64,000 nucleotides of DNA, from contig NZ_FOKA01000012.1 of NCBI RefSeq assembly GCF_900111925.1, forward strand, positions 62,001-126,000. The letters run 5' to 3'. Below the pieces are notes generated by a model. The model worked only from the letters and a program-made list of their open reading frames with translations, did no database searches and was not told where the DNA came from. Both the position numbers and the translations under genes were made by a program. Positions 14,417 to 23,353 of this stretch are shown here, in pieces (the stretch's first letter is position 1; each line of letters begins with the position of its first letter). Source of the DNA: Cellulomonas marina. GTDB lineage: Bacteria; Actinomycetota; Actinomycetes; Actinomycetales; Cellulomonadaceae.

Positions 14417-17400
14417 TCACTGGAAGTCGCGCGACCGGGAGCGGACCCGCAGCGACAGCGGCGCCACGTGCTCGGCGACGAGGTTCGTCGCGCCGTCCAC
14501 CCGCTCGACCTTCCCGCGCACGACGAGGGCCCGCGAGGTCCGCGCCACCGTGCGGAACCGCTGCCACAGCCCGGCGGAGCACACGACGTTGAGCAGGCCG
14601 GTCTCGTCCTCGAGGGACAGGAACGTCACGCCGTGCGCGGTCCCCGGCCGCTGGCGGTGCGTCACCACGCCCGCCACGGCCACGCGCCCGCCGGTCTCGC
14701 TGCGGAACAGCTCCGCCACCCGCACGACGCCGGCCTCGTCGAGCCCCTCGCGCACGAACTGCGTGGGGTAGGAGTCGACGGAGATCCCCGTCGCCCACAC
14801 GTCGGCCGTCGCCGTCTCGACGAGGTCCAGGCCCGGCAGCGTCGGTGCCTCCACGCCCACGGACACGCCGGGCAGGGTGTCGGGGCCCTCCTGGCTCAGC
14901 GCGCCGGCGGCCCACAGCGCTTCGCGCCGGTCCACGCCGAGGCCGTCGAGGGCTCCCGCGGTGGCCAGGGCCTCGAGCTGCGGCGTCGTGAGCCGGACGC
15001 GCCGGACCAGGTCGCGCAGGTCGACGAACGGCCCGTGCGCGTCGCGCTCGGCGACGAGGGTCTCCGCCAGCTCCTCGCCGATGCCCCGGACCGACGACAG
15101 CCCGAGCCGGACCGCCAGCGTGCGGCCGTCGGGCACGGCGGGCGCCTCCCCCGCGACGGCTCCCTCGTCGGGCCTCACGCCACCGGACCCGCCGGCACCG
15201 TCGCGGCCGCCGCGCCGCCCGCCCAGCGGGAGGACGGGTGCCGTGCCGCCGGGGACGGGCACGAGCACGGGCTCGCCGTCGGGCGGTGCCGGCGCGACCC
15301 GCTCGACGCAAGCCAGCGCGCGCGACGCCTGCACGTCGGCGCGCAGCACCTCCACCCCGTGCCGGCGGGCGTCCGCGACGAGCGTCTGCGGGGAGTAGAA
15401 GCCCATGGGCTGGGCCGCCAGCAGCCCGGCGTAGAAGGCCGCGGCGTGGTGCACCTTGAGCCACGCGCTGGCGTACACGAGGAAGGCGAAGGAGAAGGCG
15501 TGCGACTCGGGGAAGCCGAAGTCGGCGAACGCCTTGAGCTTGTCGTAGATCTCCTGCTGGGCGTCGGCGGGGATGCCGTTGGCGGTCATGCCGGCCACGA
15601 GCCGCTCGCGCAGCGCCTCCATGCGGTCCAGCGAGCGCTTGGACCCCATGGCCCGCCGGAGCTGGTCGGCCTCGGCGCCGGTGAAGTCCGCGACGTCGAT
15701 GGCCATCTGCATGAGCTGCTCCTGGAACAGCGGCACGCCGAGGGTGCGCTCCAACGAGGGGACGAGCAGCGGGTGCAGGTACGTCACCGGCTGCCGCTCG
15801 TGGTACCGCTCGATGTACGGGTGCACCGACCCGCCCTGGATGGGGCCGGGGCGGATGAGCGCGACCTCGATGACGATGTCGTAGAACCGGCGCGGCTGCA
15901 GGCGCGGCAGCGTGCCCATCTGCGCGCGGGACTCGACCTGGAACACCCCGACGGTGTCGGCCGCGCACAGGAGGTCGTACACCAGCGGGTCCTCGTGCGG
16001 CAGCGCGTGCAGGTCCAGCTCGACGCCCTCGAGGTCCCGGACGAACCCGAAGCCGAGCCGCAGCGCCGTGAGCATGCCCAGACCCAGGAGGTCGAACTTC
16101 ACCAGGCCCGCGTCGGCGCAGTCCTCCTTGTCCCACTGCAGCACCGTGCGCCCCGGCATCCGCGCCCACTCCACGGGGCACACCTCGACGACCGGCCGGT
16201 CGCACAAGACCATGCCGCCGGAGTGGATGCCCAGGTGCCGCGGCAGGCGCAGGAAGCGCTCGGCGAGGTCGAGCACGGGGTCGGGGATCTCCGCCAGCTC
16301 GGCCGGCGGCGTCGGCGGCAGAGCCACGTCGTGACGGTCGACGGTCGGCTGACGGCCGAGCGTCGGTGACCACGCGCCGTCGGCGGCGCGGTCCGGCCAC
16401 GGCGACGGCCCGGACGCCGCGCTGCTCGCCCCGACGGTGCCCGAGCGGTACATCGTCCACCAGGGGCTGGGTTTCTCCGTGCCCCGCAGGGTCCCCCACC
16501 GCTCGATGCTCCCGCTCCACGCGTCCTGCTGACCCGTGTCGTACCCGAGCGCGCGCGCCGCGTCGCGAACCGCGGAGCGCGGCCGGTAGGAGATGACGTT
16601 GGCCACCTGCGCCGCGTGCGAGCGGCCGTGGCGCTCGTAGACGTGCTGGATGACCTCCTCCCGGCGGGCGGACTCGATGTCGACGTCGATGTCCGGCGGC
16701 CCGTCGCGCTCGGGCGCCAGGAAGCGTTCGAAGAGCAGGCCGTGGCGCACGGGGTCGACGGCGGTGATCCGCAGGACGTAGCAGACGGCCGAGTTGGCCG
16801 CCGATCCCCGGCCCTGCGCGAGGATCCCGTTGCGGCGGCAGAAGTCGACGAGCTCGTGCACGACGAGGAAGTACCCCGGGAAGCCGAGCTGCTCGATGAC
16901 GTCCAGCTCGTGCTCGACCTGGGCGTGGGCGCCCGCGACCGTCTCGTCGTCCGGGGGGCCGTACAGCTCGTCGGCGCCCCGCCGCACCAGCTCGCGCAGC
17001 CAGGTCGCCTCCGTGTGCCCGGGCGGCACGGGATGCGGGGGTAGCGACGGGGCGACGAGCGAGAGGTCGAACGCCAGCTCGGCCCCGAGCGCGGCCGCCG
17101 CCGCCACGGCCTGCGGGTACCGCCGGTGCCGCGCGAGCATCTCGGCGGCCGAGCGCAGGTGCGCGCCCGGCGCCGCCGGCAGCCAGCCGTCCATGTCGTC
17201 GAGGGAGGACCGGGCGCGCACGGCGGCCAGCGCGGCGGCCAGGTCCGCGTCGCGCGGCGTCGCGTAGTGGACGTTGCCCGTGGCGACGAGGGGCAGCCGC
17301 GCCCGGGCGGCGAGCTCGGCGAGGGCGTCGGCGCGCTCGGCGTCGTGGGCGTCGCCGACGGCGGTCGTCTCCACCGCGACGTTGTCCCGGCCGAACAGGG

Positions 17401-18031
17401 CGACGAGCCGGTCCAGCTCACGGCCCGCCGCCTCGAGGCCGGCCGTCGTCACCGGGGTGGTGCCCGACGGGTCGCCCCCGGCCAGCGCCCGGCGGACGGC
17501 CCCCTTGCGACAGCCGGTGAGCACGAGCCAGCGTCCTGCGGCGGCCGCCGCGAGCTCCTCCAGGTGGTACTCGGCGGCGCCCTTGCGGCCCGTGCGCAGG
17601 TGACCCTCGGCGATGGCGGCGGACAGCGAGCGGTACCCGTCCGGCCCCCGCGCCAGCAGGAGCAGGTGCTCCGCCCGCGGGTCGGGCACCGCGGTCGGCG
17701 GGTCGAGGACGGGCAGGCCGGGGACCGTGCGGGCGCGGTCCCGCGCGCTCTCCCGGCCGTGCCGCCGGCCGTCGGGCGCGGGAAGGTGCAGCTCGGCGCC
17801 GAACACGGTCGGCAGGCCGACGGCCCGCGCCGCCTGGGCGAACCGGACCACGCCGTACAGCCCGTCGTGGTCGGTGAGGGCGAGGGCGCGCAGGCCGAGC
17901 CGGGCCGCCTCCGCGACCAGCTCCTCAGGCTGGCTGGCGCCGTCGAGGAAGCTGAAGGCCGAGTGGGCGTGCAGCTCGGCGTACGCCGGGGCCGGGCCGG
18001 TCACCAGGTGGGTCGTCGACGCGTCAGTCAT
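14417..18031 (-). CDS. dnaE2: Error-prone DNA polymerase III alpha-like subunit DnaE2 (ImuC)
   Basis: A 1204-residue polymerase of damage-induced mutagenesis. It starts ATG 18031, overlapping the imuB 3' end by 8 bp. The PHP domain opens at YAELHAHSAFSFLDG. The catalytic palm motif PDIDVDIE is at residues 446-453 (aspartates 447, 449, 451), followed by ARREEVIQHVY. Finger motifs are visible (MGSKRSLDRMEALRERLVAGM, GFPESHAFSFAFLVYASAWLK), then a helix-hairpin-helix region and an OB fold (VAVAGVVTHRQRPGTAHGVTFLSLEDE). It is somewhat longer than usual (about 1,050-1,130) because of Gly/Pro-rich insertions near 15.1-15.3 kb and near 16.4 kb. With ImuA' and ImuB it forms the actinobacterial mutasome, performing translesion synthesis under LexA control. 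Confidence 0.96.
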   Translation of the reverse strand: MTDASTTHLVTGPAPAYAELHAHSAFSFLDGASQPEELVAEAARLGLRALALTDHDGLYGVVRFAQAARAVGLPTVFGAELHLPAPDGRRHGRESARDRARTVPGLPVLDPPTAVPDPRAEHLLLLARGPDGYRSLSAAIAEGHLRTGRKGAAEYHLEELAAAAAGRWLVLTGCRKGAVRRALAGGDPSGTTPVTTAGLEAAGRELDRLVALFGRDNVAVETTAVGDAHDAERADALAELAARARLPLVATGNVHYATPRDADLAAALAAVRARSSLDDMDGWLPAAPGAHLRSAAEMLARHRRYPQAVAAAAALGAELAFDLSLVAPSLPPHPVPPGHTEATWLRELVRRGADELYGPPDDETVAGAHAQVEHELDVIEQLGFPGYFLVVHELVDFCRRNGILAQGRGSAANSAVCYVLRITAVDPVRHGLLFERFLAPERDGPPDIDVDIESARREEVIQHVYERHGRSHAAQVANVISYRPRSAVRDAARALGYDTGQQDAWSGSIERWGTLRGTEKPSPWWTMYRSGTVGASSAASGPSPWPDRAADGAWSPTLGRQPTVDRHDVALPPTPPAELAEIPDPVLDLAERFLRLPRHLGIHSGGMVLCDRPVVEVCPVEWARMPGRTVLQWDKEDCADAGLVKFDLLGLGMLTALRLGFGFVRDLEGVELDLHALPHEDPLVYDLLCAADTVGVFQVESRAQMGTLPRLQPRRFYDIVIEVALIRPGPIQGGSVHPYIERYHERQPVTYLHPLLVPSLERTLGVPLFQEQLMQMAIDVADFTGAEADQLRRAMGSKRSLDRMEALRERLVAGMTANGIPADAQQEIYDKLKAFADFGFPESHAFSFAFLVYASAWLKVHHAAAFYAGLLAAQPMGFYSPQTLVADARRHGVEVLRADVQASRALACVERVAPAPPDGEPVLVPVPGGTAPVLPLGGRRGGRDGAGGSGGVRPDEGAVAGEAPAVPDGRTLAVRLGLSSVRGIGEELAETLVAERDAHGPFVDLRDLVRRVRLTTPQLEALATAGALDGLGVDRREALWAAGALSQEGPDTLPGVSVGVEAPTLPGLDLVETATADVWATGISVDSYPTQFVREGLDEAGVVRVAELFRSETGGRVAVAGVVTHRQRPGTAHGVTFLSLEDETGLLNVVCSAGLWQRFRTVARTSRALVVRGKVERVDGATNLVAEHVAPLSLRVRSRSRDFQ

Positions 18032-19997
18032 ACGTCGCCTCGCAGGTCCAGCCCTCGGCGGTGCCCGTCAGCAGCAGCGCCCGGCGGTCGTCGAGCGCGA
18101 CCTGCAGGTGCGCGCGGACCTGCCCGGCGGCGCCGAGGACCCACCACCGCTCGAGGACCAGCCACGGCCCGGCCCAGCCGACGACGCGTCGGCTGCCACC
18201 ACCCCCGTCGCTGCCCCTGTCGTCGCCCCGGGCACCACCCCTGTCGTCACCCCGGGCGCCACCCCTGTCGTCACCCCGGGCGCCGTCGCCGGTCCAGCGC
18301 AGGACGGCTGGGTCCCCGCTGAGCGACTGCCGGGGGTCGACGCGGACGGGCCGCCCGTGCGCGTCGAGCACCTCCACGGGCACGGGCTCGGCGAGCACGC
18401 ACGCCGGTGCCGGGTCGGGCAGGCGCCCTGGCCACGGCCGGTCCACCGGGCGCGGGGCTGCCTCCTGCTCCCCCCAGGCACGCAGGTGCACCTGGTCGCG
18501 CACGTCGCGGCCGCCCTGCAGGCTCGCCAGCAGCACACCGTCGACCCCGACGATGCCCTGGACGCGGTCCAGCGCCCGGTGCGCGCGCAGGTCCCCGCCC
18601 GACGGGCCGCCCCACAGCCGGCCCTGCTCCGCCCCGACGGGGGCGACGTCGAGCGCCGTCACGGCGAGGTGCACGAGCGTGACGCCCGGGGTGTCCACGT
18701 CGAGCGCGGGAGGTGCGTCCGGCCCGTCGGCGTCGACCCCGTCGGCGCCGGGCGTCCGCAGGCCCGACGACCGGCCCGATGTCCGGCCCGTCGTCCGGCC
18801 CGCCTCGCGGTCGGCCCGCGCCCGGGCCGCGCGAGCAGCACGTCCCGCCTCGGCCGCGGCGGAGGCCAGCCACCCCTCGAGCTGCCAGCGGATGCGGTCG
18901 GTGATCCGGGCGGGGGTCAGCCCGCCCCAGCCACCCATGTCCGTCCGCCACGTCCGGCTGAGCTCCTCCCCGGCCTCCGTGCGGGCGTCGATCCGCAGCC
19001 GCCCGCACGTGAGCGCCCGTGCGACGAGCGCGGCGTGCAGCTCCTCGGCGAGCCGGCGCCCGGCGAAGGTCGCCTGGTCGACGCGGTCGAGCGGCGGGTC
19101 GAGCGCCGTGGCGGCCTCCACGTCCGCCTCGGGGCGGCGCCGGACCGGCGGACGCTCGTCCTCGCCACGGGCCAGCGTCTGCGCCCACGTGCCCCGGCGG
19201 CCGAACCGGGCGTGCACGGCGGCGGGCGGCAGCGCGGCCAGACGGCCCAGGTGGCGCAGACCCAGCCGGTGCAGGAGGTCGACGAGCTCGAGGACCTCGG
19301 CCGCGTCCTCGTCCGTCACGGCCGCGTGCACGAGGTCCGCCATCGGCCGGCCCGCGAGGAAGGCCGGGGACGTCCCGGGCGGCACCACCTCCCCCGTCCG
19401 CGCCGCCAGCACCGCCGCCAGCAGCCCGTCGGCCGTCCCGACCGCGCACTCGTGGCCCGTGCGTTCGGCGACGGCGCTGACCAGCAGCTCCGCGAGCCGG
19501 TCCTCCGAGCCGTGGTACCGGCTGGCCCCGCCCGCGGGCAGCAGCAGCAGGCCGGCGCGGACCACCTCGACCCCGCTGACGACCGTCTCGGCCGCCGCGG
19601 CGACGGGCTCGAACATCCGCACGTCCCGCGGCTCGTCGGCGTCGAGCAGCACGAGCGCCGGGCACAGCCCCTGGGCCTGGCGCCGCTGCATGCCCCGGCG
19701 CACGCCCTCCGCACGGGCGCCCGCGGACACCGTGACGAGGCGGCGGCCGTCGTGGACCGCGGTGGGCACGTCGGCCGGGACGCCCTCCAGGGTCGCGGCC
19801 GCCACGACGGGCCAGTCGGGCACCCACAGCACCGTCGTGCGGGTGGCGGCCGGGCGGGGGGCGCGGGTGCCGGACGGACGGGCGCCTGTCGTGGAGGGGC
19901 CGGACCTGCGTGCGTCCGGCGTGCGTGCCTCCGGCGTGCGGGTGGCGGCGGGGGGCGGGGCCGGGGTCGTCGGGCGCCCCGTAGTGGGTGCGCTCAT
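18024..19997 (-). CDS. imuB: ImuB, Y-family polymerase-like mutasome scaffold
   Basis: A 657-residue protein from ATG 19997, overlapping the imuA' stop as ATGA. After a Thr/Pro/Arg-rich N-terminal stretch of about 50 residues comes a Y-family fold (TVLWVPDWPVVAAATL, VSAGARAEGVRRGM, SRYHGSEDRLAELL) that lacks the palm's acidic pair, as in ImuB proteins, so it is probably not a polymerase itself. A likely beta-clamp binding motif QGRLWG lies at residues 458-463, comparable to the QLPLWG of mycobacterial ImuB. Near the C-terminus is a threefold repeat (GARGDDRG) from a 24-bp DNA repeat. ImuB bridges DnaE2, ImuA' and the sliding clamp. Confidence 0.92.
   Translation of the reverse strand: MSAPTTGRPTTPAPPPAATRTPEARTPDARRSGPSTTGARPSGTRAPRPAATRTTVLWVPDWPVVAAATLEGVPADVPTAVHDGRRLVTVSAGARAEGVRRGMQRRQAQGLCPALVLLDADEPRDVRMFEPVAAAAETVVSGVEVVRAGLLLLPAGGASRYHGSEDRLAELLVSAVAERTGHECAVGTADGLLAAVLAARTGEVVPPGTSPAFLAGRPMADLVHAAVTDEDAAEVLELVDLLHRLGLRHLGRLAALPPAAVHARFGRRGTWAQTLARGEDERPPVRRRPEADVEAATALDPPLDRVDQATFAGRRLAEELHAALVARALTCGRLRIDARTEAGEELSRTWRTDMGGWGGLTPARITDRIRWQLEGWLASAAAEAGRAARAARARADREAGRTTGRTSGRSSGLRTPGADGVDADGPDAPPALDVDTPGVTLVHLAVTALDVAPVGAEQGRLWGGPSGGDLRAHRALDRVQGIVGVDGVLLASLQGGRDVRDQVHLRAWGEQEAAPRPVDRPWPGRLPDPAPACVLAEPVPVEVLDAHGRPVRVDPRQSLSGDPAVLRWTGDGARGDDRGGARGDDRGGARGDDRGSDGGGGSRRVVGWAGPWLVLERWWVLGAAGQVRAHLQVALDDRRALLLTGTAEGWTCEATYD
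18217..18288 (-). repeat. 24-bp tandem repeat, three copies, inside imuB
   Basis: Three adjacent 24-bp units (18217-18240, 18241-18264, 18265-18288), nearly identical, encode (GARGDDRG)3 in the reverse frame. The unit length keeps the frame, so copy number may vary between strains without breaking imuB. The segment is probably a flexible linker. Confidence 0.85.
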
Positions 19998-20917
19998 CCG
20001 ACGAGCCTCAGCCGGCCCTGCACGAACCCGTCGGCGTCCTCGTGGCCCTCGTCGGGAGCCTGCGGCACGGCCTGGGACGCGACCTGGGGCACGACCTGGG
20101 GCACGGACGGTGCCGCGGGTGCGACGCGCAGCGCGCCCGGCACGGGCAGCGGGAGCTCCAGCTCCAGCCCGACGTCCCCCGGTGCCGCGCCCCGCCCGGT
20201 GCGGCGCACCTGCAGGCGGTGGGAGCGCAGGTGCCCCTCGCCGTCGGCCAACCCGGTCCAGCCCAGCGGCCGCGCGTCGAGCACCGCCGTCGCCCCCGGC
20301 CAGGCGGTGCTCGTCAGCAGGACCGCCCCCCGCTCGCGCACCCGCGCGGTCAGCCGGCGCCGGTCGGCGTCGGTGAGCACCGCCCCCGCACCCACGACGA
20401 CGACGTCCAGCCCGTCGACGAGCGCGGCCACGACGGCCGGGCTGTCGGCACCGGGACGCGGCACGAGCGCCAGCCGGTCGAGCTCGACCCCGGCCTGCGC
20501 GGCCGCGAGCAGGCCGATCGACGGCTGCCCGACGACCGCGGCCCACGCCCCGCCGGCCGAGGCCTGCGCCAGCAGGGCCAGGAGCAGCGACGTCGACCCC
20601 GTCACCACCGTGGCCCCGCCGCGGCGCAGCCCCTCGGGCAGGAGCGGCACCAGCGCGGGCGGCACCGCGAGCGGCGGGCGCTCGGTGGTGAGCAGTGCCG
20701 TCGGCAGCGCGGTCGAGGACGGCCCGGACGGCGCGGATGGCGCGGGCGGCACGGACGGCGCCGGTGCCGGAACCGCCGTCACGGCCGCCGGCGTTCCGGG
20801 ACGGGTGCCGAGCGCCAGGCTGCGGGCGCCCGTCCGCAGCTCGGCACGAGCCAGCACCTCGCGGGCGCGGGCGGCCCGGGAGCGGTGGTCCTCCGCAGCG
20901 GCGGCCGTCGGAACCAC
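19994..20917 (-). CDS. imuA': ImuA', RecA-like mutasome accessory protein
   Basis: A 307-residue protein, first gene of the operon. I place the start at GTG 20917 because GGGAGG precedes it by 5 bases; the frame stays open further upstream without a better site. The N-terminus (SRAARAREVLARAEL) is followed by a low-complexity Pro/Ala/Ser segment and a degenerate RecA fold (VTGSTSLLLALLAQAS, GLDVVVVGAGAVLTDADRRRL). No intact Walker A motif is present. ImuA' acts with ImuB and DnaE2 in SOS mutagenesis; actinobacterial versions end in a tail that interacts with ImuB, and a variable tail is seen here. A LexA box lies 110 bp upstream of the start. Confidence 0.88.
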   Translation of the reverse strand: MVPTAAAAEDHRSRAARAREVLARAELRTGARSLALGTRPGTPAAVTAVPAPAPSVPPAPSAPSGPSSTALPTALLTTERPPLAVPPALVPLLPEGLRRGGATVVTGSTSLLLALLAQASAGGAWAAVVGQPSIGLLAAAQAGVELDRLALVPRPGADSPAVVAALVDGLDVVVVGAGAVLTDADRRRLTARVRERGAVLLTSTAWPGATAVLDARPLGWTGLADGEGHLRSHRLQVRRTGRGAAPGDVGLELELPLPVPGALRVAPAAPSVPQVVPQVASQAVPQAPDEGHEDADGFVQGRLRLVG

Positions 20918-21338
20918 GACCACCTCCCGTACCCTCGTGCTACATCCTGACGACCCGCCAAGACCCTCCGGCCGCCGGCTCGGAGCGGTCGCGGAGGCGA
21001 CCGAGCACCGACCACATCGGCCGTGTTCGAACGCGTGTTCGATAACTAGTACACGCGCCCGGCGACCCGGTGTCAATCCGTCGAGCGCCCCCGTGGACAC
21101 CCTCCCGCCGACCACCGACACGACCTCGCGAACGACCCTCGACGCCGTCGCGCGACGGCGGACCGCTGCGGAGCACGGCCGTCCGTGGCCCTCGCTCCAG
21201 CGTGTCGTCGGCGCGTCGGCCCGGGACCGAGCGCGCTCCGCACCGACCCGCCACCGGCCCTCGGACGGTGCCCGTAGGAAGGGCCGCCCGGGACGGACGG
21301 CCCGGTCCGGGCCCCGCTGTCGTCGCTACCCTGCCCCC
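20918..21338. other. 421-bp divergent intergenic region between imuA' and a YbaK-like gene
   Basis: It carries the promoter and LexA box of the SOS operon, centred near 21035 and followed by the AT-rich stretch TAACTAGTACACG. The half nearer the YbaK-like gene shows no gene, repeat or recognisable site; open frames there are not convincing. Confidence 0.5.
21027..21042. promoter_or_regulatory. LexA (SOS) box
   Basis: TCGAACGCGTGTTCGA is an exact match to the actinobacterial LexA consensus TCGAAC-N4-GTTCGA and a perfect palindrome in both half-sites. It sits 110 bp upstream of the imuA' start, next to the AT-rich patch likely to hold the promoter, and should repress the imuA'-imuB-dnaE2 operon until DNA damage. 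Confidence 0.93.
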
Positions 21339-21944
21339 GTGCCCTCCCCCACGTCCCCCGCCCCCGGGTCGCTGCCCTGGGGCCCGGCGCTCGCCCGCCC
21401 CGACCTGCTCGCCCCCGCCACGCGCGCAGCCCTCGAGCGGTGGGCGGCCGTGGAGCCCCTCGTCGCCACCGCCGTCCTCGTCGCGGAGATCGATCCCGAC
21501 CTGGCGGACACCGCGGCGCTGACCGAGGCGTTCGCGCTGCCGCCGTCGGCGTCGGCCAACTGCGTGCTCGTCGCCGGCCGCCGCGCGGGCGAGGAGCGGA
21601 TCGCCGCCGCCGTGGTCCGCGCCACCACCCGCGCGGACGTCAACACCGCCGTCAAGCGCCTGCTGGACGTGCGCAAGGCGTCGTTCCTGCCCACGGACCG
21701 CGCGACCACCGAGTCCGGGATGGAGTACGGCGGCATCACCCCGCTCGGCCTGCCGGGCGGCTGGCGCGTCCTCGTCGACGAGGCCGTCACCGTGCCCGAC
21801 GAGGCCGGGGACCACGTCGTCGTCGGCAGCGGGGTCCGCCGCTCGAAGATCGCCCTGCCCGGTGCGCTCCTGGGGTCCGCCCCGGGGGTCGAGGTCGTGG
21901 CCGGGCTGGCCCTACCATCGGCTGCGACAGAGGAGGCGCCATGA
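21339..21944 (+). CDS. YbaK/EbsC-type aminoacyl-tRNA deacylase
   Basis: A 201-residue protein with GTG start 21339. The YbaK/ProX domain occupies the C-terminal two thirds: TAAALTEAFALPPSASANCVLV (broken here by the family's variable loop), VKRLLDVRKASFLPTDRA with the conserved lysine for tRNA binding, and MEYGGITPLGLPGGWRVLVDEAV. Family members hydrolyse mischarged Cys- or Ala-tRNAs in trans to protect translation. The upstream neighbour is the SOS operon, divergent; the downstream gene overlaps by 4 bases (ATGA), implying coupling. Confidence 0.85.
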   Translation: MPSPTSPAPGSLPWGPALARPDLLAPATRAALERWAAVEPLVATAVLVAEIDPDLADTAALTEAFALPPSASANCVLVAGRRAGEERIAAAVVRATTRADVNTAVKRLLDVRKASFLPTDRATTESGMEYGGITPLGLPGGWRVLVDEAVTVPDEAGDHVVVGSGVRRSKIALPGALLGSAPGVEVVAGLALPSAATEEAP

Positions 21945-22441
21945 GCGCGGTCGAGCGCGGGCTCCGGGACGACGACGTCCGCACCCCCGAGGACGACGTC
22001 GACGCCCTCATCGAGCAGCTCCTGCACCATGCCGACACGCACCGGGCCGACATGCACCATGCCGACGCGCACCGTGGCCGGCACCTCGTCCCCTGGCACG
22101 TGCTGCCGGAGCACCGGCTGTCCACCGACCTGGCGCTCCTGCACCTCGAGGCGGCGCGGCGCGACGGCGCGACGCTGCCCCCCGAGGACGTCCGCCGCCT
22201 GGCGACGTGGCGCCACCGGCTCGAGGTGGCCGACCTCGTCCTCGACTACGACCCGTCCACCGAGGACGGCTTCCGGTACGTCCCGCGCCGGCACGGGGTC
22301 GACGTCGACCTCGTCCGCGCCCCGGGCCACCGGCGCCACGACGCCGACCCGGCCCTCGACCGCGTCGTGGAGGACCTCGTCGACGAGACGATCGCGCGCG
22401 TCCTGGCCCCGTCGGCACCGGCCGACCCGCTGGGCGTCTAG
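21941..22441 (+). CDS. Hypothetical protein with His/Asp-rich repeat
   Basis: A 166-residue protein that I do not recognise. ATG 21941 overlaps the previous stop (ATGA) and follows GAGGAG. Near residues 29-45 is an imperfect duplication (HADTHRADMHHADAHRG) produced by a DNA repeat. The rest is acidic and helical with no membrane segment or cysteines. The histidine-rich patch could bind metal, but this is speculation. Its TAG stop overlaps the stop of the convergent methyltransferase gene. Confidence 0.75.
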   Translation: MSAVERGLRDDDVRTPEDDVDALIEQLLHHADTHRADMHHADAHRGRHLVPWHVLPEHRLSTDLALLHLEAARRDGATLPPEDVRRLATWRHRLEVADLVLDYDPSTEDGFRYVPRRHGVDVDLVRAPGHRRHDADPALDRVVEDLVDETIARVLAPSAPADPLGV

Positions 22442-23301
22442 CCCGCCGGCACCCGCACCGCCCAGAACGCCACCGCGGCCGCCGCGGCCACGTTGAGGCT
22501 GTCCACTCCCCCCGCCATGGGGATCCGCACGACGAGGTCCGACCCCGCGACCGTGGCCGCCCCCAGGCCGTCGCCCTCCGCGCCGAGGACCAGCGCGAGC
22601 CGGTCGGGCGGCGCGGCCACGAGCTCGTCGAGCGTCGTGGCGTGCTCGGCCAGCGCGAGCGAGGCCGTGACGAACCCCAGCGCGCGCAGCACGTCCAGGC
22701 CCTCGGGCCAGGGGTCGATGCGCGTCCAGGGCACCTGGAAGACCGTGCCCATCGACACCCGCACCGACCGGCGGTAGAGCGGGTCCGCGCACCGCGGCGT
22801 CACGAGCACGGCGTCGACGCCCAGCGCGGCCGCCGACCGGAAGGCTGCCCCGACGTTCGTGTGGTCGACGAGGTCCTCGAGCACGGCCACCCGACGCGCG
22901 CCCGCACCGCCCCGCGCGCCGGCCAGCACGTCCGCCACCGGTGCCAGCGCGGGCCGGTGCATGGCGGCCAGCGCGCCGCGGTGCACGTGGAAGCCCGTGA
23001 TGGCCTCGAGCAGCGCCTCGTCGGCGACGTACACCGGCACGGGGGCGCCGTCACGGCCGGCGGGCTCGTCGGGCAGCTCCGCCAGCAGCGCCTGCAGGTC
23101 CGGCACCCAGCGCGGGGCCAGGAGGACCGACCGCGGCCGGTGCCCGGCGCGCAGCGCCCGGCCCAGGACCGTCGAGCTCTCGGCGATGTAGAGGCCGCGC
23201 TCGGGCTCGAACCGCCGCCGCAGCGCCACGTCGGTCAGCGCGACGTAGTCCGCGAGCCGCGCGTCGTCGGGATCGGTCAGCGGGAGGAGCTCGTGACGCA
23301 C
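22438..23301 (-). CDS. TrmH/SpoU-family RNA methyltransferase
   Basis: A 287-residue SPOUT methyltransferase from GTG 23301. The N-terminal RNA-binding part (FIAE-like GLYIAESSTVLGRAL) is followed by the knotted SAM-binding domain with its three motifs: LEDLVDHTNVGAAFRSAAALG (motif 1, split here by the usual N-x-GA-x-FR), LVLGAEGDGLG (motif 2) and VRIPMAGGVDSLNVAAAAAV (motif 3). Such enzymes 2'-O-methylate tRNA or 23S rRNA; the target is not assignable. It stands alone on the reverse strand, about 50 bp from the ABC exporter stop. Confidence 0.93.
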   Translation of the reverse strand: MRHELLPLTDPDDARLADYVALTDVALRRRFEPERGLYIAESSTVLGRALRAGHRPRSVLLAPRWVPDLQALLAELPDEPAGRDGAPVPVYVADEALLEAITGFHVHRGALAAMHRPALAPVADVLAGARGGAGARRVAVLEDLVDHTNVGAAFRSAAALGVDAVLVTPRCADPLYRRSVRVSMGTVFQVPWTRIDPWPEGLDVLRALGFVTASLALAEHATTLDELVAAPPDRLALVLGAEGDGLGAATVAGSDLVVRIPMAGGVDSLNVAAAAAVAFWAVRVPAG

Positions 23302-23353
23302 CGCGTCATCCTGCCAGCCCCGCCCGGGGCGCCCGGCCCGTCGGACGCCGCCG

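Noticed and set aside
14192..16369. A 725-codon forward frame antisense to dnaE2
   Set aside because: It is a mirror of dnaE2 codon structure and crosses the operon terminator; only its first ~30 codons relate to the small duplicated gene.
18217..18288. 24-bp repeats as a CRISPR-like array
   Set aside because: The units are contiguous with no spacers and lie in frame inside imuB.
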